From the NCBI GenBank assembly GCA_903849645.1, contig CAINJJ010000008.1, positions 62,001-126,000 of the forward strand: a stretch of 64,000 nt of DNA. Reading direction: 5' to 3'. Below the pieces are notes generated by a model. That model had not been told where the DNA came from and made no database searches. It worked only from the letters and a program-made list of their open reading frames with translations. This document shows positions 44,214 through 54,521 of this stretch, piece by piece. A program made the translations under genes and the position numbers. Source of the DNA: an uncultured Acidobacteriaceae bacterium (lineage in GTDB: Bacteria > Acidobacteriota > Terriglobia > Terriglobales > Acidobacteriaceae). The number at the start of each line of letters is the position of its first letter. The first letter of the stretch is position 1.

Positions 44214-46139
44214 ATGACCGCCAACGAAGGACCACAACAGGATTGCGAATACATCGTTGTCGGCTCGGGCGCCGGCGGCGGTACCGTTGCTGCGCGCCTT
44301 GCGGAAGCCGGCCATACGGTCACTCTGCTGGAAGCAGGCGGCGATCCCCGAACGCTCTCCGGCGGCGACGCGGTGAACTCCGCACAAGACCGATTGCCCG
44401 CGGACTACGACGTACCCTGCTTTCATCCCTTTGCGTCAGAAAACCAGGCGATGAAATGGGATTTCTTTGTGCGCCATTACAGGGACGATGTACGCCAGAA
44501 ACTCGACCCGAACTATCGCGAGACGCGGGATGGGATGCGGGTGGATGGCGTGCTCTATCCACGGGCAGGCACGCTCGGCGGTTGCACCGCGCACAATGCC
44601 ATGATCCTGCTCTATCCGCACAATGCCGACTGGGATGAGATTGCCGCGCTGACTGGCGATTCGAGCTGGAGTGCGAACCGCATGAGGAAGCATTTTGAGC
44701 GCCTCGAGGACTGCCATCATCGACCACTCAAGCGCCTGCTCAGCAAGGTTGGCATCAATCCGACGCGGCACGGATTCAAGGGATGGCTGAGCAGCGAAAA
44801 GGCTGTCCCGATGCTGTCACTCTCCAATGTCGATCTGATCGAGACGCTCCTCAAATCGACAGAAGCGGCAATTGAGGACATCGGCCATCTGGCCGAGCGC
44901 GCACGCTGGCTGGCAGAGGGAATGCTCGACCCCAATGACTGGCGCACGGATGAAGAGAATTCCTTCGGGATCCGCTACATGCCTTTGACCACCAGCAAAC
45001 ACGCGCGCGCCGGCACTCGCGAACGGGTGCTGGATGTGGCGGCGCGGCATCCAGCGCGCCTCAAGATTGAACTGAATGCCCTTGTCACTTCAGTGCTTCT
45101 CGACGAAGACAATCGCGCCATCGGTGTTGAGTATCTCAAGGGCGAGCGACTCTACCGAGCGCACGGCCAGCCCAGCGCCAAGGCGGGCGAGCAGCGGACG
45201 CTGTTTGCGTCGCGCGAAGTCATTCTTGCCGGGGGAGCCTTCAATACTCCACAGTTGCTGATGCTCTCCGGCATCGGGCCGGGCCACGAACTTGAGCGGC
45301 ACGGCATTCGCGTCAAGGTGGATTTGCCGGGAGTCGGCAAGAATCTGCAGGACCGTTACGAAGTAGGCGTCGTCAACCGGATGAACTTCGATGAGTGGCA
45401 TGTCTTCAAGGATGCCCGATTTGATTCCGGCGACCCGCTCTATACGCAGTGGGAGCGCGAAAGGAAAGGACCCTACATCACCAACGGGGGAATCCTCTCC
45501 ATGTTCAAGCGATCGGCGCCGGGCCGCCCCCTGCCGGATCTCTTCTGTGTCGCCTTTCTCGGCCGTTTCCAGGGTTACTTCCCCAACTACTCCAGGTACT
45601 TTGCCGACAATCTGAACTACCTCACATGGGCGGTCTTGAAGGCGCATACCAACAATCGCGCGGGCGAGGTAACCCTGCGTTCGCGCGATCCGCTCGACAT
45701 GCCTCAAATTGACTTCCACTACTTCGACGAAGGCTCGGGGGACCATCAGCAGGATCTCGACTCGGTCGTGGAAGGAATCCGCTTTGCCCGCAAGCTCACT
45801 GCGCCGCTCATGGAGCAGGGTTTGATTGCGGAAGAAGTCATGCCTGGCAAACACGTTGAGACAGATGAGGAATTGCGTGAGTTTGTCCGCGCCCATGCCT
45901 GGGGCCACCATGCCTCGTGCAGTTGCCAAATCGGGCCGCGCGCGCAAATGGGCGTTCTGGATAGCCGCTTTCGCGTTCACGGCACAAGAGGTCTGCGCGT
46001 CGTGGACGCGTCGGTCTTCCCGCGGATACCAGGATTCTTTATCGTGAGCGCCGTCTACATGATTGGAGAAAAGGCCGCGGAGGCCATCCTCGAAGACGCC
46101 GCGCACGGCTCACCTCTCCACGAAGATACTTCGAGATGA
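44214..46139 (+). CDS. GMC-family FAD oxidoreductase
   Basis: 641 residues. ATG 44214 is followed within 15 codons by the FAD-binding motif IVVGSGAGGGTVAARLAEAG. GGAFNTPQLLMLSGIGPGHE is the GMC signature, and the C-terminus has HHASCSCQIG and LRVVDASVFPRIPGFFIVS. No signal peptide is visible, though family members can be exported with partner subunits. It faces, convergently, an operon of c-type cytochromes that could accept its electrons (inference). Substrate unknown: alcohol, sugar or choline-like. The frame is open upstream to 43959 but the TATACT box argues for the later start. Confidence 0.92.
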   Translation: MTANEGPQQDCEYIVVGSGAGGGTVAARLAEAGHTVTLLEAGGDPRTLSGGDAVNSAQDRLPADYDVPCFHPFASENQAMKWDFFVRHYRDDVRQKLDPNYRETRDGMRVDGVLYPRAGTLGGCTAHNAMILLYPHNADWDEIAALTGDSSWSANRMRKHFERLEDCHHRPLKRLLSKVGINPTRHGFKGWLSSEKAVPMLSLSNVDLIETLLKSTEAAIEDIGHLAERARWLAEGMLDPNDWRTDEENSFGIRYMPLTTSKHARAGTRERVLDVAARHPARLKIELNALVTSVLLDEDNRAIGVEYLKGERLYRAHGQPSAKAGEQRTLFASREVILAGGAFNTPQLLMLSGIGPGHELERHGIRVKVDLPGVGKNLQDRYEVGVVNRMNFDEWHVFKDARFDSGDPLYTQWERERKGPYITNGGILSMFKRSAPGRPLPDLFCVAFLGRFQGYFPNYSRYFADNLNYLTWAVLKAHTNNRAGEVTLRSRDPLDMPQIDFHYFDEGSGDHQQDLDSVVEGIRFARKLTAPLMEQGLIAEEVMPGKHVETDEELREFVRAHAWGHHASCSCQIGPRAQMGVLDSRFRVHGTRGLRVVDASVFPRIPGFFIVSAVYMIGEKAAEAILEDAAHGSPLHEDTSR

Positions 46140-46282
46140 ACATCTCCTGCCGGGTGCTGATGATTCTTGACAGTGACCCACGAAGGCCGCATATTGATCT
46201 ATGACTCTCGGGAACGCGCATGCAATCCCCTCTTGCGCAGCATCCGGCTCCCGAATCAATTACTCGTCGAGGAGGTTTGAAC

Positions 46283-46723
46283 ATGCCCTACACAGCGCCG
46301 CAACTTCTGGGACTCACTCAGCAGCAGCTTGACGATCTTTTCACTGCGAGCCCCGCGGGCGACATCCCCAACGGGGAAGGCAACGGCTCGGCTATCATCG
46401 CGCCTGGCTCCGCGTTTACCGCGGAGATAGCGTCCTTGATTAACATCTTTGCCTGGCAGGGAAAGAACTTTGATGCCGTGCATGGAACGTTGACCAATCG
46501 TATTCTTGCGTTCGGCCTCAATGCGATTGTGGCCGAGGTATACAAGTCAACGAGCTGGTTTGATAACAAGGAGTGCATCGTCCTCGACTACTCCAGGACC
46601 TCGCTGCTCGCCAGGCACGTTCGCGATGAGATTCGCGAGATCGGCCCCGGGCTCTATCTTGGTCTTGTGTATTGGGACCAGAATAGGACCATACACTTCT
46701 CGCTTCAGTTTCCCCAGGCCTGA
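46283..46723 (+). CDS. Small unknown protein linked to the GMC oxidoreductase
   Basis: 146 residues; GAGGAGG lies 7-13 bases before ATG 46283. The sequence PYTAPQLLGLTQQQLDDLFT, AFGLNAIVAEVYKSTSWFDN, CIVLDYSRTSLLARHVRDEI reads like a compact alpha/beta fold. I believe similar proteins are annotated as hypothetical next to lipid or oxidoreductase genes (unchecked). Likely co-transcribed with the oxidoreductase 143 bp upstream. Not recognised further. Confidence 0.78.
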   Translation: MPYTAPQLLGLTQQQLDDLFTASPAGDIPNGEGNGSAIIAPGSAFTAEIASLINIFAWQGKNFDAVHGTLTNRILAFGLNAIVAEVYKSTSWFDNKECIVLDYSRTSLLARHVRDEIREIGPGLYLGLVYWDQNRTIHFSLQFPQA

Positions 46724-46773
46724 CGTTCTCTCCCCATCAGCCGCGACTGTTGCTTCGTCGATAAGCCGGCAGC

Positions 46774-47490
46774 TCAGTGCGCCGGGCTTTGCATCTGCGC
46801 CTGCATCCATTCCTTGAGGGCCGGGGCCTGTTGATCCGAGAGAGGCCCGCTGGCGTGCGGGTCGAGCGCGTGCGCGCGGAGGTCCGGGCTTAGCAGCAAT
46901 GCGGCGGGGTCGTCGATGAGCTGCTTCTGAATGCGCGGAATCAAGATATAGCGATAGAGCAGCTTATCCTGCAAAGAGAGCCTGGTGTCGTCGTTGATCT
47001 CTGAAAACAGCTCGTCCGCATTGAATCGCGGGTCCTGCGCACAGTCCCGGTAGAACTTGAAGAGAGGCTGCAGGTCCGTTGCCTGCCCCTTCACGGCGGT
47101 GAGGATTGTCGGCGCGCTGTCCGGTCCGTTGGAATGAGAAACAGCATGGCATAGCGCGCAGTTGCCGCTCACGCGGATGTAACCGACGCGCTGCTTCGCA
47201 AACCCCACCGGCATCTCCCTGCCTTCCTCCCACGAGAGCCCGAGTGCCGCATAGCCGCCCGTCGCGGGCATATGCTCGGGGAAGAGTCGTGGCAACGCCA
47301 GCCAGATCCAATACGGCATCCCTTCTGCTTTCGTTGCGCCCGCGGAACCATAGAAGTAGTGATCGCGCTGGTTGCTTGCGATCCACGCGGGCTGGTCCAC
47401 CACACGGTAGATCGCACACCAGGCCAGAATGCCCGCGCCGGCGGCAAGCAATGCGACAACAGCCAGAATCTTGATCAAACGCCTTTTCAT
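46774..47490 (-). CDS. Membrane-anchored mono-haem c-type cytochrome
   Basis: 238 residues. One N-terminal membrane anchor (LIKILAVVALLAAGAGILAW) precedes a periplasmic domain with a single haem site GNCALCHAVS. The opening YWIWLALPRLFPEHMP is like the opening of the cytochrome domain in the next gene upstream (YWVWVALPEIFPEYLP), so the two are paralogues. Probably passes electrons on from the larger cytochromes. It is 18 bp from the preceding gene in the same operon. Confidence 0.87.
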   Translation of the reverse strand: MKRRLIKILAVVALLAAGAGILAWCAIYRVVDQPAWIASNQRDHYFYGSAGATKAEGMPYWIWLALPRLFPEHMPATGGYAALGLSWEEGREMPVGFAKQRVGYIRVSGNCALCHAVSHSNGPDSAPTILTAVKGQATDLQPLFKFYRDCAQDPRFNADELFSEINDDTRLSLQDKLLYRYILIPRIQKQLIDDPAALLLSPDLRAHALDPHASGPLSDQQAPALKEWMQAQMQSPAH

Positions 47491-47508
47491 AGAGGTTTCC
47501 TTACTGGA

Positions 47509-50500
47509 TCAGAAGGTCTTCAGATATTCCAGCAGCGCGCGCTTTTCTTCAGCACTGAGTTCAGTGCCATATGCTTTGCCCTCGTGCCCTTGATTGCCGT
47601 TGCCTCGCTGCGCCGTGTCGAAGCGATAGAACTCGCGGCCGCCCTGCCGTTCAACATCGGACACAAACCCGACATTCTCTTGATCAAAGACATCGTTGCC
47701 GCGATAGAACAGTTTCGTGCGCGCCGATGAGGACTCAAGCAATTCGCGGAGGTTGGGCACGGAGCCATTGTGCAGATATGGCCCGCGCAGCCAGATGCCA
47801 TCCAGCGGCATGGCCGCATATCCGTTGGTCTTGCGGAACTGGTGGAAGCGCTGCGGATAGGGCGCGTCGAAACCCCAGTCCTTTTCATATCCCGCGTAGA
47901 GGGTGCTCTGGTTGACCGCCAGTTGCCAGGTGTAGGAGTGGAGGCGGGATGGGTCGGTGCCGATCTGCTCAATCGGGATGACGGTTCCGACGCACTCCGC
48001 ATGGCTGGCCGTGTTATAGCACTCTCCACCTTCAGGTGCGCTATGACGAAATGGCGGCTGCGGCGTCCCGTGGCAGCGCATGCAGTAGGTCTCGTAAACG
48101 GGCTTGCCTTGCGCGGCGAGGCTCTTGTCGATTGCGTACGGATAGGCGGGCGGCTGCGCTGTTTCGAGGTACCTGGCCATGCGCAAGACGCGGTCCTTGT
48201 CGATGATCGGAGGATAGGCGCCGGTTCCGAATGCTGCTGAGAGATTCCGCTCATCCACTGAAGTGTTGTTGCCGTCCCAGTGCAGTTGCATGCCTTTGCG
48301 CGGGCCCTGGTTCCAAACGGATGGAAAGTCGCAGTTGCCCATCAGTTCCCGCGGGTCGGCGTGGTCCATGGGAAAGTTGAGCAGCGCCTTCGGAGCGTTG
48401 AATGTGTCTACGCGGCCAGGACCCCAGGTGCTGTTGTCGATGAAGCTGAGCCGCTGGCCAAGCACCAGCAGCTTGTCCCGCATCAGGTACACGGCATAGT
48501 AGCGGAAGATCAGCCGGTCGATCAGGTCAGGCTTGGGCACAAGGCGATGCGTGTCACTCTGCATCGCGTCGATCTGGTCGAGCAGGCGCTGCGGAGTGAA
48601 CTTCTGATCCTTGGGAATGGTGGTGAGAAACTTGCCCCATGCGCCGAGATTGAATTGATGAGCAGGCATCCCCGGAATCCATCGCGGCTGCGCGCCAGGC
48701 GCATCCCGCACCGTGCCTGTGTGGCAGGCGGCGCAGTTCAGGTAGACCACGTCGAGTCCTCTCACGTTGCGCCGCGACATGCCCAGCGGCAGCGCGTAGC
48801 GCGGGTCGTCTCCCGGCTCGTAGATCATCCCGAACGAAGAGTAGCCCTGCCCCAGCTTCTTGTCAGGCAGGTACTCCGGAAAGATCTCGGGAAGGGCGAC
48901 CCAGACCCAGTAGGGAATGCCGTTCATCTTCTCGCCGCCCGTCGAGCCGCGCTCGAAGAACATGACATCGTCCGCGTAGTCAACAGGTCGGTCGCGCGTG
49001 AAGCGCTGTGCCAGGTAGAGCCCGAGTATCAACAGAATTGCCGCGGCCCCCAACAGTAAGATGCTGACCCACCTGCGCTGGCCGTGTCGCGGGGTCGCAC
49101 TCTGAACGTCGCTAATCATTGGGGTTTCCTCTTCACGGACAGGAGTCCCGTTGCAGTAGAGCAGAAGCCTTTTGAAGAAGCGGTGTTCACGACTTGCGCG
49201 TTCCGCGACGCTGCTTGACCTTGCGTGAGAGCTCGCCGGATATACGGCCTTGCGCAGTTCGGTGAGAAAGCCGTGCGGCACGAATCCGCGGCCAGCCACC
49301 GGATCGAAATGCAACGCTTCCTGATCGACCTCGATCTCCTGTTCAAAGCGAATCTCCGCAATGGGGATGAAAGCATTTGTGCTCGGACCAACTCTCTGCA
49401 CCTCAATGTGTATCGCGGCGTGCCGTGCGCCCGCATCACTCAGCTGTTCTTCGCGCTCGCTGCCGCTTTGCGGCGCGCCCATGGTCGCATCCCTCTGCGG
49501 CGACAGTCGCACCCACACATCCAGTGCGCCTGCGCTGATGCGATAAGGCACATCGGCAAAGTAGAAATTCCGGAAGTAATCGAATGGATGCAGTCCATAC
49601 ATCCTGCCACCGGTTGACAGGTTGACCAGCAGCTTCCACAAGCGATCGCCGCCCGCGGTTGAGAGCATATCGAGATCTTCGCCGGCCCTGCGCTGCAAGC
49701 GAACTTCGCCTGGCTCTGAAGCTGTGTAAAAACGCGCCGAGATGCTTGGCGCGTCAGGAATTGCATCGGCGAGCCAGCGCGGCATCCCCTTCTTCATCAC
49801 GCCCATGCCCATGCGCATCAGGACCGATCCGGCAAGGTGATTGGCTGCTTCAGCAAGGGCCGCATCCTCGGGGTTCAATGAACGCACACTGCCCAGAAAC
49901 ACCCGGCCATCCGGATGGAAAGTCCGGGCATTGCGAACCACGCCGCTCACGAAGCTGAAGAAGCCGGCCGACCATCGCGCAACCACTGGAACCCTGCCAT
50001 CGCTCACACCGCGGAGCAGGTCCTTGCGCCACGCCGACAGCGACCACAGAAATCCACCCAGACATGCAGCCGAGCATACAAGCGCCAGCGTTGCGGGAAT
50101 TCGGTCCGTCCGCCAGAGAACCGCGAAGATGATCGCCGCAAGAAGCCTTGTGAGCAGCGACGCGAAGAGAAAGCCTTCGTCAAACAGGCTCCCCCCAACA
50201 ACGCACAACATGCCGATGCCTCCAACCAGCAGGCCCGCGAGTTGAAAGTAGTTGGGTCCCGGCATCGACGGAGTCGAGAGGCGGAGCATGGTCTCGACAA
50301 AAAGCGGCATAACCAGCACCACAAGCCCGGTCAGCACGCTCAGCCATCCGAACAGCTCCACTGATCGGGCGGCCCGGCTCTGCCCCCGCAGCGCGGGCCC
50401 GCCAATATTGTCGCCGCGCAACAGGTCCGCCCGCCAGGCAAGCGCGGTATGGAGGAAGCCGCCGAAGTCGCTCACCGAGAATGCAATGGCAATCGACCCA

Positions 50501-50841
50501 GGCAGTATTCCTCTGGACCACAGCACCGTCATGATTGCCGGCACAAGCGGACGGTCCAGCAGCGAGGCCACCACAAAGCCTTCGGAGTTCAAGCGCCCGC
50601 TGACAACATAGAGCATTCCCAGGGCGGCCACGAGAACGCCAACCATGCGAAGTATGCTCGTGTCGTGAGCGGTGAGAGCGCCAATCCGCAGCAGCCAAGC
50701 AGCGAGCGAAGGCGCGATCAGTATGACGCATCCGAGTCCAAGGTCAAGCCAACCAAAGTACTCCACGGAACGGGCCGAGTGGGTACGCGATCCGGGCTTC
50801 ATCAAGCGGCGCAACATCGCAGCGAGCGTAGACATCATCAA
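47509..50841 (-). CDS. 1110-residue fusion: membrane domain, unknown domain and di-haem cytochrome c
   Basis: Residues 1-280 contain two similar halves of about 130 residues with four membrane helices each, starting SVEYFGWLDLGLG and SVELFGWLSVLTG. Residues 285-560 form a soluble domain opening FHPDGRVFLGSV and ending IEVDQEALHFDPVAGRGFVP, a type seen in uncharacterised proteins. Residues 575-1110 are a cytochrome with membrane anchor and two haem sites, LNCAACHTG and YCMRCHG. At the joint, M575 (49119) has an excellent ribosome site (GAAGAGGAAA), so the gene may really be two genes whose separating stop has been lost, or one gene with an internal start. Confidence 0.8.
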   Translation of the reverse strand: MMMSTLAAMLRRLMKPGSRTHSARSVEYFGWLDLGLGCVILIAPSLAAWLLRIGALTAHDTSILRMVGVLVAALGMLYVVSGRLNSEGFVVASLLDRPLVPAIMTVLWSRGILPGSIAIAFSVSDFGGFLHTALAWRADLLRGDNIGGPALRGQSRAARSVELFGWLSVLTGLVVLVMPLFVETMLRLSTPSMPGPNYFQLAGLLVGGIGMLCVVGGSLFDEGFLFASLLTRLLAAIIFAVLWRTDRIPATLALVCSAACLGGFLWSLSAWRKDLLRGVSDGRVPVVARWSAGFFSFVSGVVRNARTFHPDGRVFLGSVRSLNPEDAALAEAANHLAGSVLMRMGMGVMKKGMPRWLADAIPDAPSISARFYTASEPGEVRLQRRAGEDLDMLSTAGGDRLWKLLVNLSTGGRMYGLHPFDYFRNFYFADVPYRISAGALDVWVRLSPQRDATMGAPQSGSEREEQLSDAGARHAAIHIEVQRVGPSTNAFIPIAEIRFEQEIEVDQEALHFDPVAGRGFVPHGFLTELRKAVYPASSHARSSSVAERASREHRFFKRLLLYCNGTPVREEETPMISDVQSATPRHGQRRWVSILLLGAAAILLILGLYLAQRFTRDRPVDYADDVMFFERGSTGGEKMNGIPYWVWVALPEIFPEYLPDKKLGQGYSSFGMIYEPGDDPRYALPLGMSRRNVRGLDVVYLNCAACHTGTVRDAPGAQPRWIPGMPAHQFNLGAWGKFLTTIPKDQKFTPQRLLDQIDAMQSDTHRLVPKPDLIDRLIFRYYAVYLMRDKLLVLGQRLSFIDNSTWGPGRVDTFNAPKALLNFPMDHADPRELMGNCDFPSVWNQGPRKGMQLHWDGNNTSVDERNLSAAFGTGAYPPIIDKDRVLRMARYLETAQPPAYPYAIDKSLAAQGKPVYETYCMRCHGTPQPPFRHSAPEGGECYNTASHAECVGTVIPIEQIGTDPSRLHSYTWQLAVNQSTLYAGYEKDWGFDAPYPQRFHQFRKTNGYAAMPLDGIWLRGPYLHNGSVPNLRELLESSSARTKLFYRGNDVFDQENVGFVSDVERQGGREFYRFDTAQRGNGNQGHEGKAYGTELSAEEKRALLEYLKTF

Positions 50842-51026
50842 AGCATCACCCTATCTTCTTCGAAGTCCTGCGGCCCTGAAAGCAAGGTGGAGACACAGGC
50901 CCCTTGCTGCGTGACTCTGACAGTGATAGTGCTTGTTCGGGGATGTCCGTTACACCACGATGTGGAGACTACGCCCCACCGAGGCGCTCTCTTCATGCCT
51001 GGTTTCAGAAGCCCCGCTCCGGCTTG

Positions 51027-53498
51027 CTAAAACGTCTTGATGAACTCGATCAGCGCGTGCTTGTCGTCATTGCTCAGGGCTGGCTCTTCACTAAAGTAGC
51101 TGGTGCCGAAGTAGTGGCCGCGATTGACGACGTAGTCGGGGCACTTGCTCAGAGCCAGCAAGTCGGGCACGAGGTTGGCAAAGATCGCACGCGCCTGCTC
51201 GTCTGTGGCGTCCTTCGGCAACTCGGCGAGATCGTGCTGCATCTTGAGCAGGAGGCTCAGCACCTTTTCCTGGTGCTTGATCTTTGCTTCTCCGCTCATT
51301 CCCTCGCCCAGCAAGTCGAGGTTGGCAAGCAAGTCAACCGGGGTGCCCTTCGGCACCGGCCCTAGCACCAGTTGTCCATTCTCGAAGAATGCCGGAAAGA
51401 AGCGCTGCCCTGGGCTCAGCAGCGGCTTCAGGTAATCGGGAAGAAAGCCGATGGCGACACGAATGTAGCTCGTCTCTGTGGTGCGGTCGATTCTTCCCGG
51501 CAGCTTGTCGGGCAGCAGAAGATCCTTGTCTCGCTTCTCCGGCCAGAGCATCTGCTCAATGGAGTTCTGGAATGCGTTCACCCGGCTCTTGACGGAAGGG
51601 TCCGGATCAAACGTGCCCACGCTGTTGTTGAGCAGATAGGGCGCGGTGGACCAGACGCTGATGAGCGATGCCGGGCGCGTGTAGCCGCGTCCCCCCGCAG
51701 GCATCTCATACGGCATCGGCTGGCCCGTGAAGGGATGATAGACCGTGATGGTTCCGACGGACGGCAAGTCCTTGTAGGTCTGCGACGAGAAGTTATCCCA
51801 GATGTTTCCGCCAATGGCGTTGGTAGCCAGCGGGCTGCAAGCATTGGTCTGTAAAAGCGTCACCGGCACACGCTGATCCGTGGAGAGATAGTTGTCCTCG
51901 AGAAAATCCTTCTGGTGAACAATGACCCGCATCTTCGCTTTGAAGTCTTCGGTCTTTGTCCAATCCCAGTACTTGTTCCAGCAGGTCATGTAGTCCATGC
52001 CCGAGCATCCATCGGGGTCGAGTCCCGCTGCCGGAGTGGGCACCTTGCTGGAGTGGCATCGCGCGCAGCGCTCGGCAAACACTGTCTTGCCGCGGTCGAG
52101 CTTGGCGTTGTCCTTGGTGAGATAGTCCGCGCCGCCGGGCGCATCCTTGAGCCGGTGCGGCGCAGTTGACTTGAGAAAGAAAAGCGCCATGTCCGGGGTC
52201 TGCTGCTGCGTGGCCTGCCAGTAAACGGAGTTCTTGTTGGCCACGGCAATCTCGATCGGCGTAACGGCCTTGCCGCCCACCAGCGGACGGAAGTGCAACA
52301 GCCACTCTTCGCTGAAGAGGCCTATGTTGAGATACACACGATTGAGCGCGCCCAAAATGCCGACGGAGTCGGATCCATCCTTGAGCACGCGCGGTGTCCG
52401 GACCGTGGCCGGCGCCTGGTAAAACTGCGTAAGCGGGCCCGCGTGGATGTAGTCATTCAACTGCTTGTTGTTCAGCCCTCCACCCGCGAGCGTCTCCTTG
52501 CCCCATCGCTGCGCCAGTCCCATGCGTGCAGGCAGTCCATACACGGCATTCATCGTGCGCGGGTTGTTGATGTTGTCTGAAGAGATGAGCGAAGTATCAA
52601 GCGTCCCAGGACGAGAAGTGTGGAACAGCTGGATGGGGAAGCTGCTCATGTCCGGGTTCCAGGCAAGCACTCGCTCCACCCAGAGATACTGCGCCCCAAC
52701 GTTGGAGCTCAGGTTCTCCCACTTCGGATTCTCTGCGTCGGCGGGCGGCTTCACCGGGTTCGGACCCACATGGCAAAAGCCGCACGACATGCCTACGCGA
52801 TAGGGCCGGATGAGCTTCTTGTCGTTGTAGTAAGCCGGGTCAGTATAGAACCGCTTGGCGTCCCATCTCTTCTGCGCCGCCTCGTCGAAGTCGGGATTCG
52901 GAAAAAGGCGCAGCCCAACAATGCCCGAACCATAGCCGTAATACGATCCCGCCGGAAGATTCTTGCCGCGCGCGCCAATCTTCACGCCGGGATATTTGCT
53001 CTCGTTCTCAAACGGGTCTGCGGGGCACGAGGGGTCGCGCGCATCCAGCCACAGCCCATATCGCTCCTGGTTCGGTTCCTGTGCCTGCTTGAAGCACGGC
53101 TCGTTCACCACCCCGAGATAGTGCCATCGATTTGCTCGTGACGCAGGCATTCCAGGGTACGAGGAGATGGTCTTCAAAAGATCCAGCGTGCCCACGCTGG
53201 TGGTGGTCAAGGTGTCCCACATCTTGTCGTTTCCAGCCGCCCAGACAATCCACATGTTGCGCCCCTTGACCTCATCGGGGGTCAGAGGGATGGCGCTGTC
53301 CATCTCGTGAAAATAGTCTTCATCCGCAGCGGGAAATGAGGCAGCTGTGCGACCGGCAAGCAAGGCCTCGTCCTGCACCTGTCCAGGTTCCGGCGCCTTG
53401 TGCGCCCGGCAGCCAACGCAAGCTGCAACCACGACGGCGGCCACAACGCAAATAGCGAGCCCGCACCAAAACCACACCCTTTTCTGAGGCTTCACCAT
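51027..53498 (-). CDS. Large secreted di-haem c-type cytochrome
   Basis: 823 residues. The N-terminus is a membrane anchor with possible lipobox (VVVAACVGC). Haem sites are MSCGFCHVGP and CARCHSSKVPT. Long insertions around them are not matched to a family, but NAVYGLPARMG, GRGYTRPASLISVWSTAPYL resemble the di-haem cytochrome c peroxidase/thiol-oxidase style. First gene of the cytochrome operon, 185 bp before the fusion gene. Confidence 0.87.
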   Translation of the reverse strand: MVKPQKRVWFWCGLAICVVAAVVVAACVGCRAHKAPEPGQVQDEALLAGRTAASFPAADEDYFHEMDSAIPLTPDEVKGRNMWIVWAAGNDKMWDTLTTTSVGTLDLLKTISSYPGMPASRANRWHYLGVVNEPCFKQAQEPNQERYGLWLDARDPSCPADPFENESKYPGVKIGARGKNLPAGSYYGYGSGIVGLRLFPNPDFDEAAQKRWDAKRFYTDPAYYNDKKLIRPYRVGMSCGFCHVGPNPVKPPADAENPKWENLSSNVGAQYLWVERVLAWNPDMSSFPIQLFHTSRPGTLDTSLISSDNINNPRTMNAVYGLPARMGLAQRWGKETLAGGGLNNKQLNDYIHAGPLTQFYQAPATVRTPRVLKDGSDSVGILGALNRVYLNIGLFSEEWLLHFRPLVGGKAVTPIEIAVANKNSVYWQATQQQTPDMALFFLKSTAPHRLKDAPGGADYLTKDNAKLDRGKTVFAERCARCHSSKVPTPAAGLDPDGCSGMDYMTCWNKYWDWTKTEDFKAKMRVIVHQKDFLEDNYLSTDQRVPVTLLQTNACSPLATNAIGGNIWDNFSSQTYKDLPSVGTITVYHPFTGQPMPYEMPAGGRGYTRPASLISVWSTAPYLLNNSVGTFDPDPSVKSRVNAFQNSIEQMLWPEKRDKDLLLPDKLPGRIDRTTETSYIRVAIGFLPDYLKPLLSPGQRFFPAFFENGQLVLGPVPKGTPVDLLANLDLLGEGMSGEAKIKHQEKVLSLLLKMQHDLAELPKDATDEQARAIFANLVPDLLALSKCPDYVVNRGHYFGTSYFSEEPALSNDDKHALIEFIKTF

Positions 53499-54521
53499 GG
53501 ATTTCGCTCCCGATCAACGATGATTTGCTCCAGCTTGCTGCAATAGGGAAAGTTCCGAAGCAAGAAGAAGTGCGCATGGAATTCAATGAAATCCGCCGAG
53601 TTGGATCGGGCTCTCGGCGTTGTGCCCAAGGGCGGTCCTGTGGGATTTCCCTTGCGGCAGGCCAAATGGATTGGACCATTGTGCCACAAGCCAGCGAGAG
53701 AACGGAAGATTTTTCGGCGGATATCCTAGCTACTGTCACTTTGGATTGCAGCACCATGATACGGACAATTGAATCCTTCATTGTGCCTGCCGACCAGCGG
53801 AGTTGAGGCGCCCGCAGTCCACAGGCAGAATGCTGCTTGACGTGTTGCTCGTCGCCTGATTTGCTCGAGAGGATTGGTGCGAGTGGATACGCTGAAGGTG
53901 GCGGCTTGCCTGGATAGGGAGTGATGCGAGTTGACGCAGTTGGCGTACAGCTGCATCCGCATCTTTTGCCATCCGCATACCGTGGAGAGACCTCCCAAGT
54001 GGCTCCCCGCCCTTCCCAGGCTCTTCTGAAAAAGACAGCCTGGCACCCTCATCCATCCAGCTGCGCCGAAGGCGCAAAGATCAGCCTCAGACGTCATTCT
54101 CTGCAAAGTGAGCAATACCGAACTGTGCTTCGCACTCGATAATGCAACTCTAAAGAGATTATCGTGGCGGGTGAACTGATCTTCATAGGCAAATTCTCCA
54201 TCTGAGCCGGTTACGCTCGGCCTGTTCCAGCCTTGATGACGGCCGATGAGCCCGCACGGGTCGCCCCAACTCCTATCCTTGGGGATCTGCTCAAGGCGAT
54301 TCTGCAAGACCAGGTGTTCGGCGACAAGGCCGCGAAGGCCCAGATTTGATGGGGGAAATCAAGGCCAGCCACCCTCGCGCCCCGGCAACATCCGATTCAT
54401 TGGCACAGGAGCACTGGGCACTTCCTGATCGCGGCGGTCCGCTCAGCTCAGAATACCGCCCAGGGTACTTTCTGAAGTCGTACGGTAAAGGGAGTTCAGT
54501 TAATTGCCCGGTAGCGGGTGA
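53499..54521. other. 1-kb intergenic stretch between divergent operons
   Basis: Nothing convincing. A short frame at 54236-54349 (37 codons, TPILGDLLKAILQDQVFGDK) may be a gene fragment. The rest shows no ribosome sites, no repeats and no clear promoter. Confidence 0.45.

Noticed and set aside
54236-54349. 37-codon gene in the 1-kb gap
   Set aside because: No ribosome site and no recognised product; possibly a gene fragment, not enough to list as a gene.
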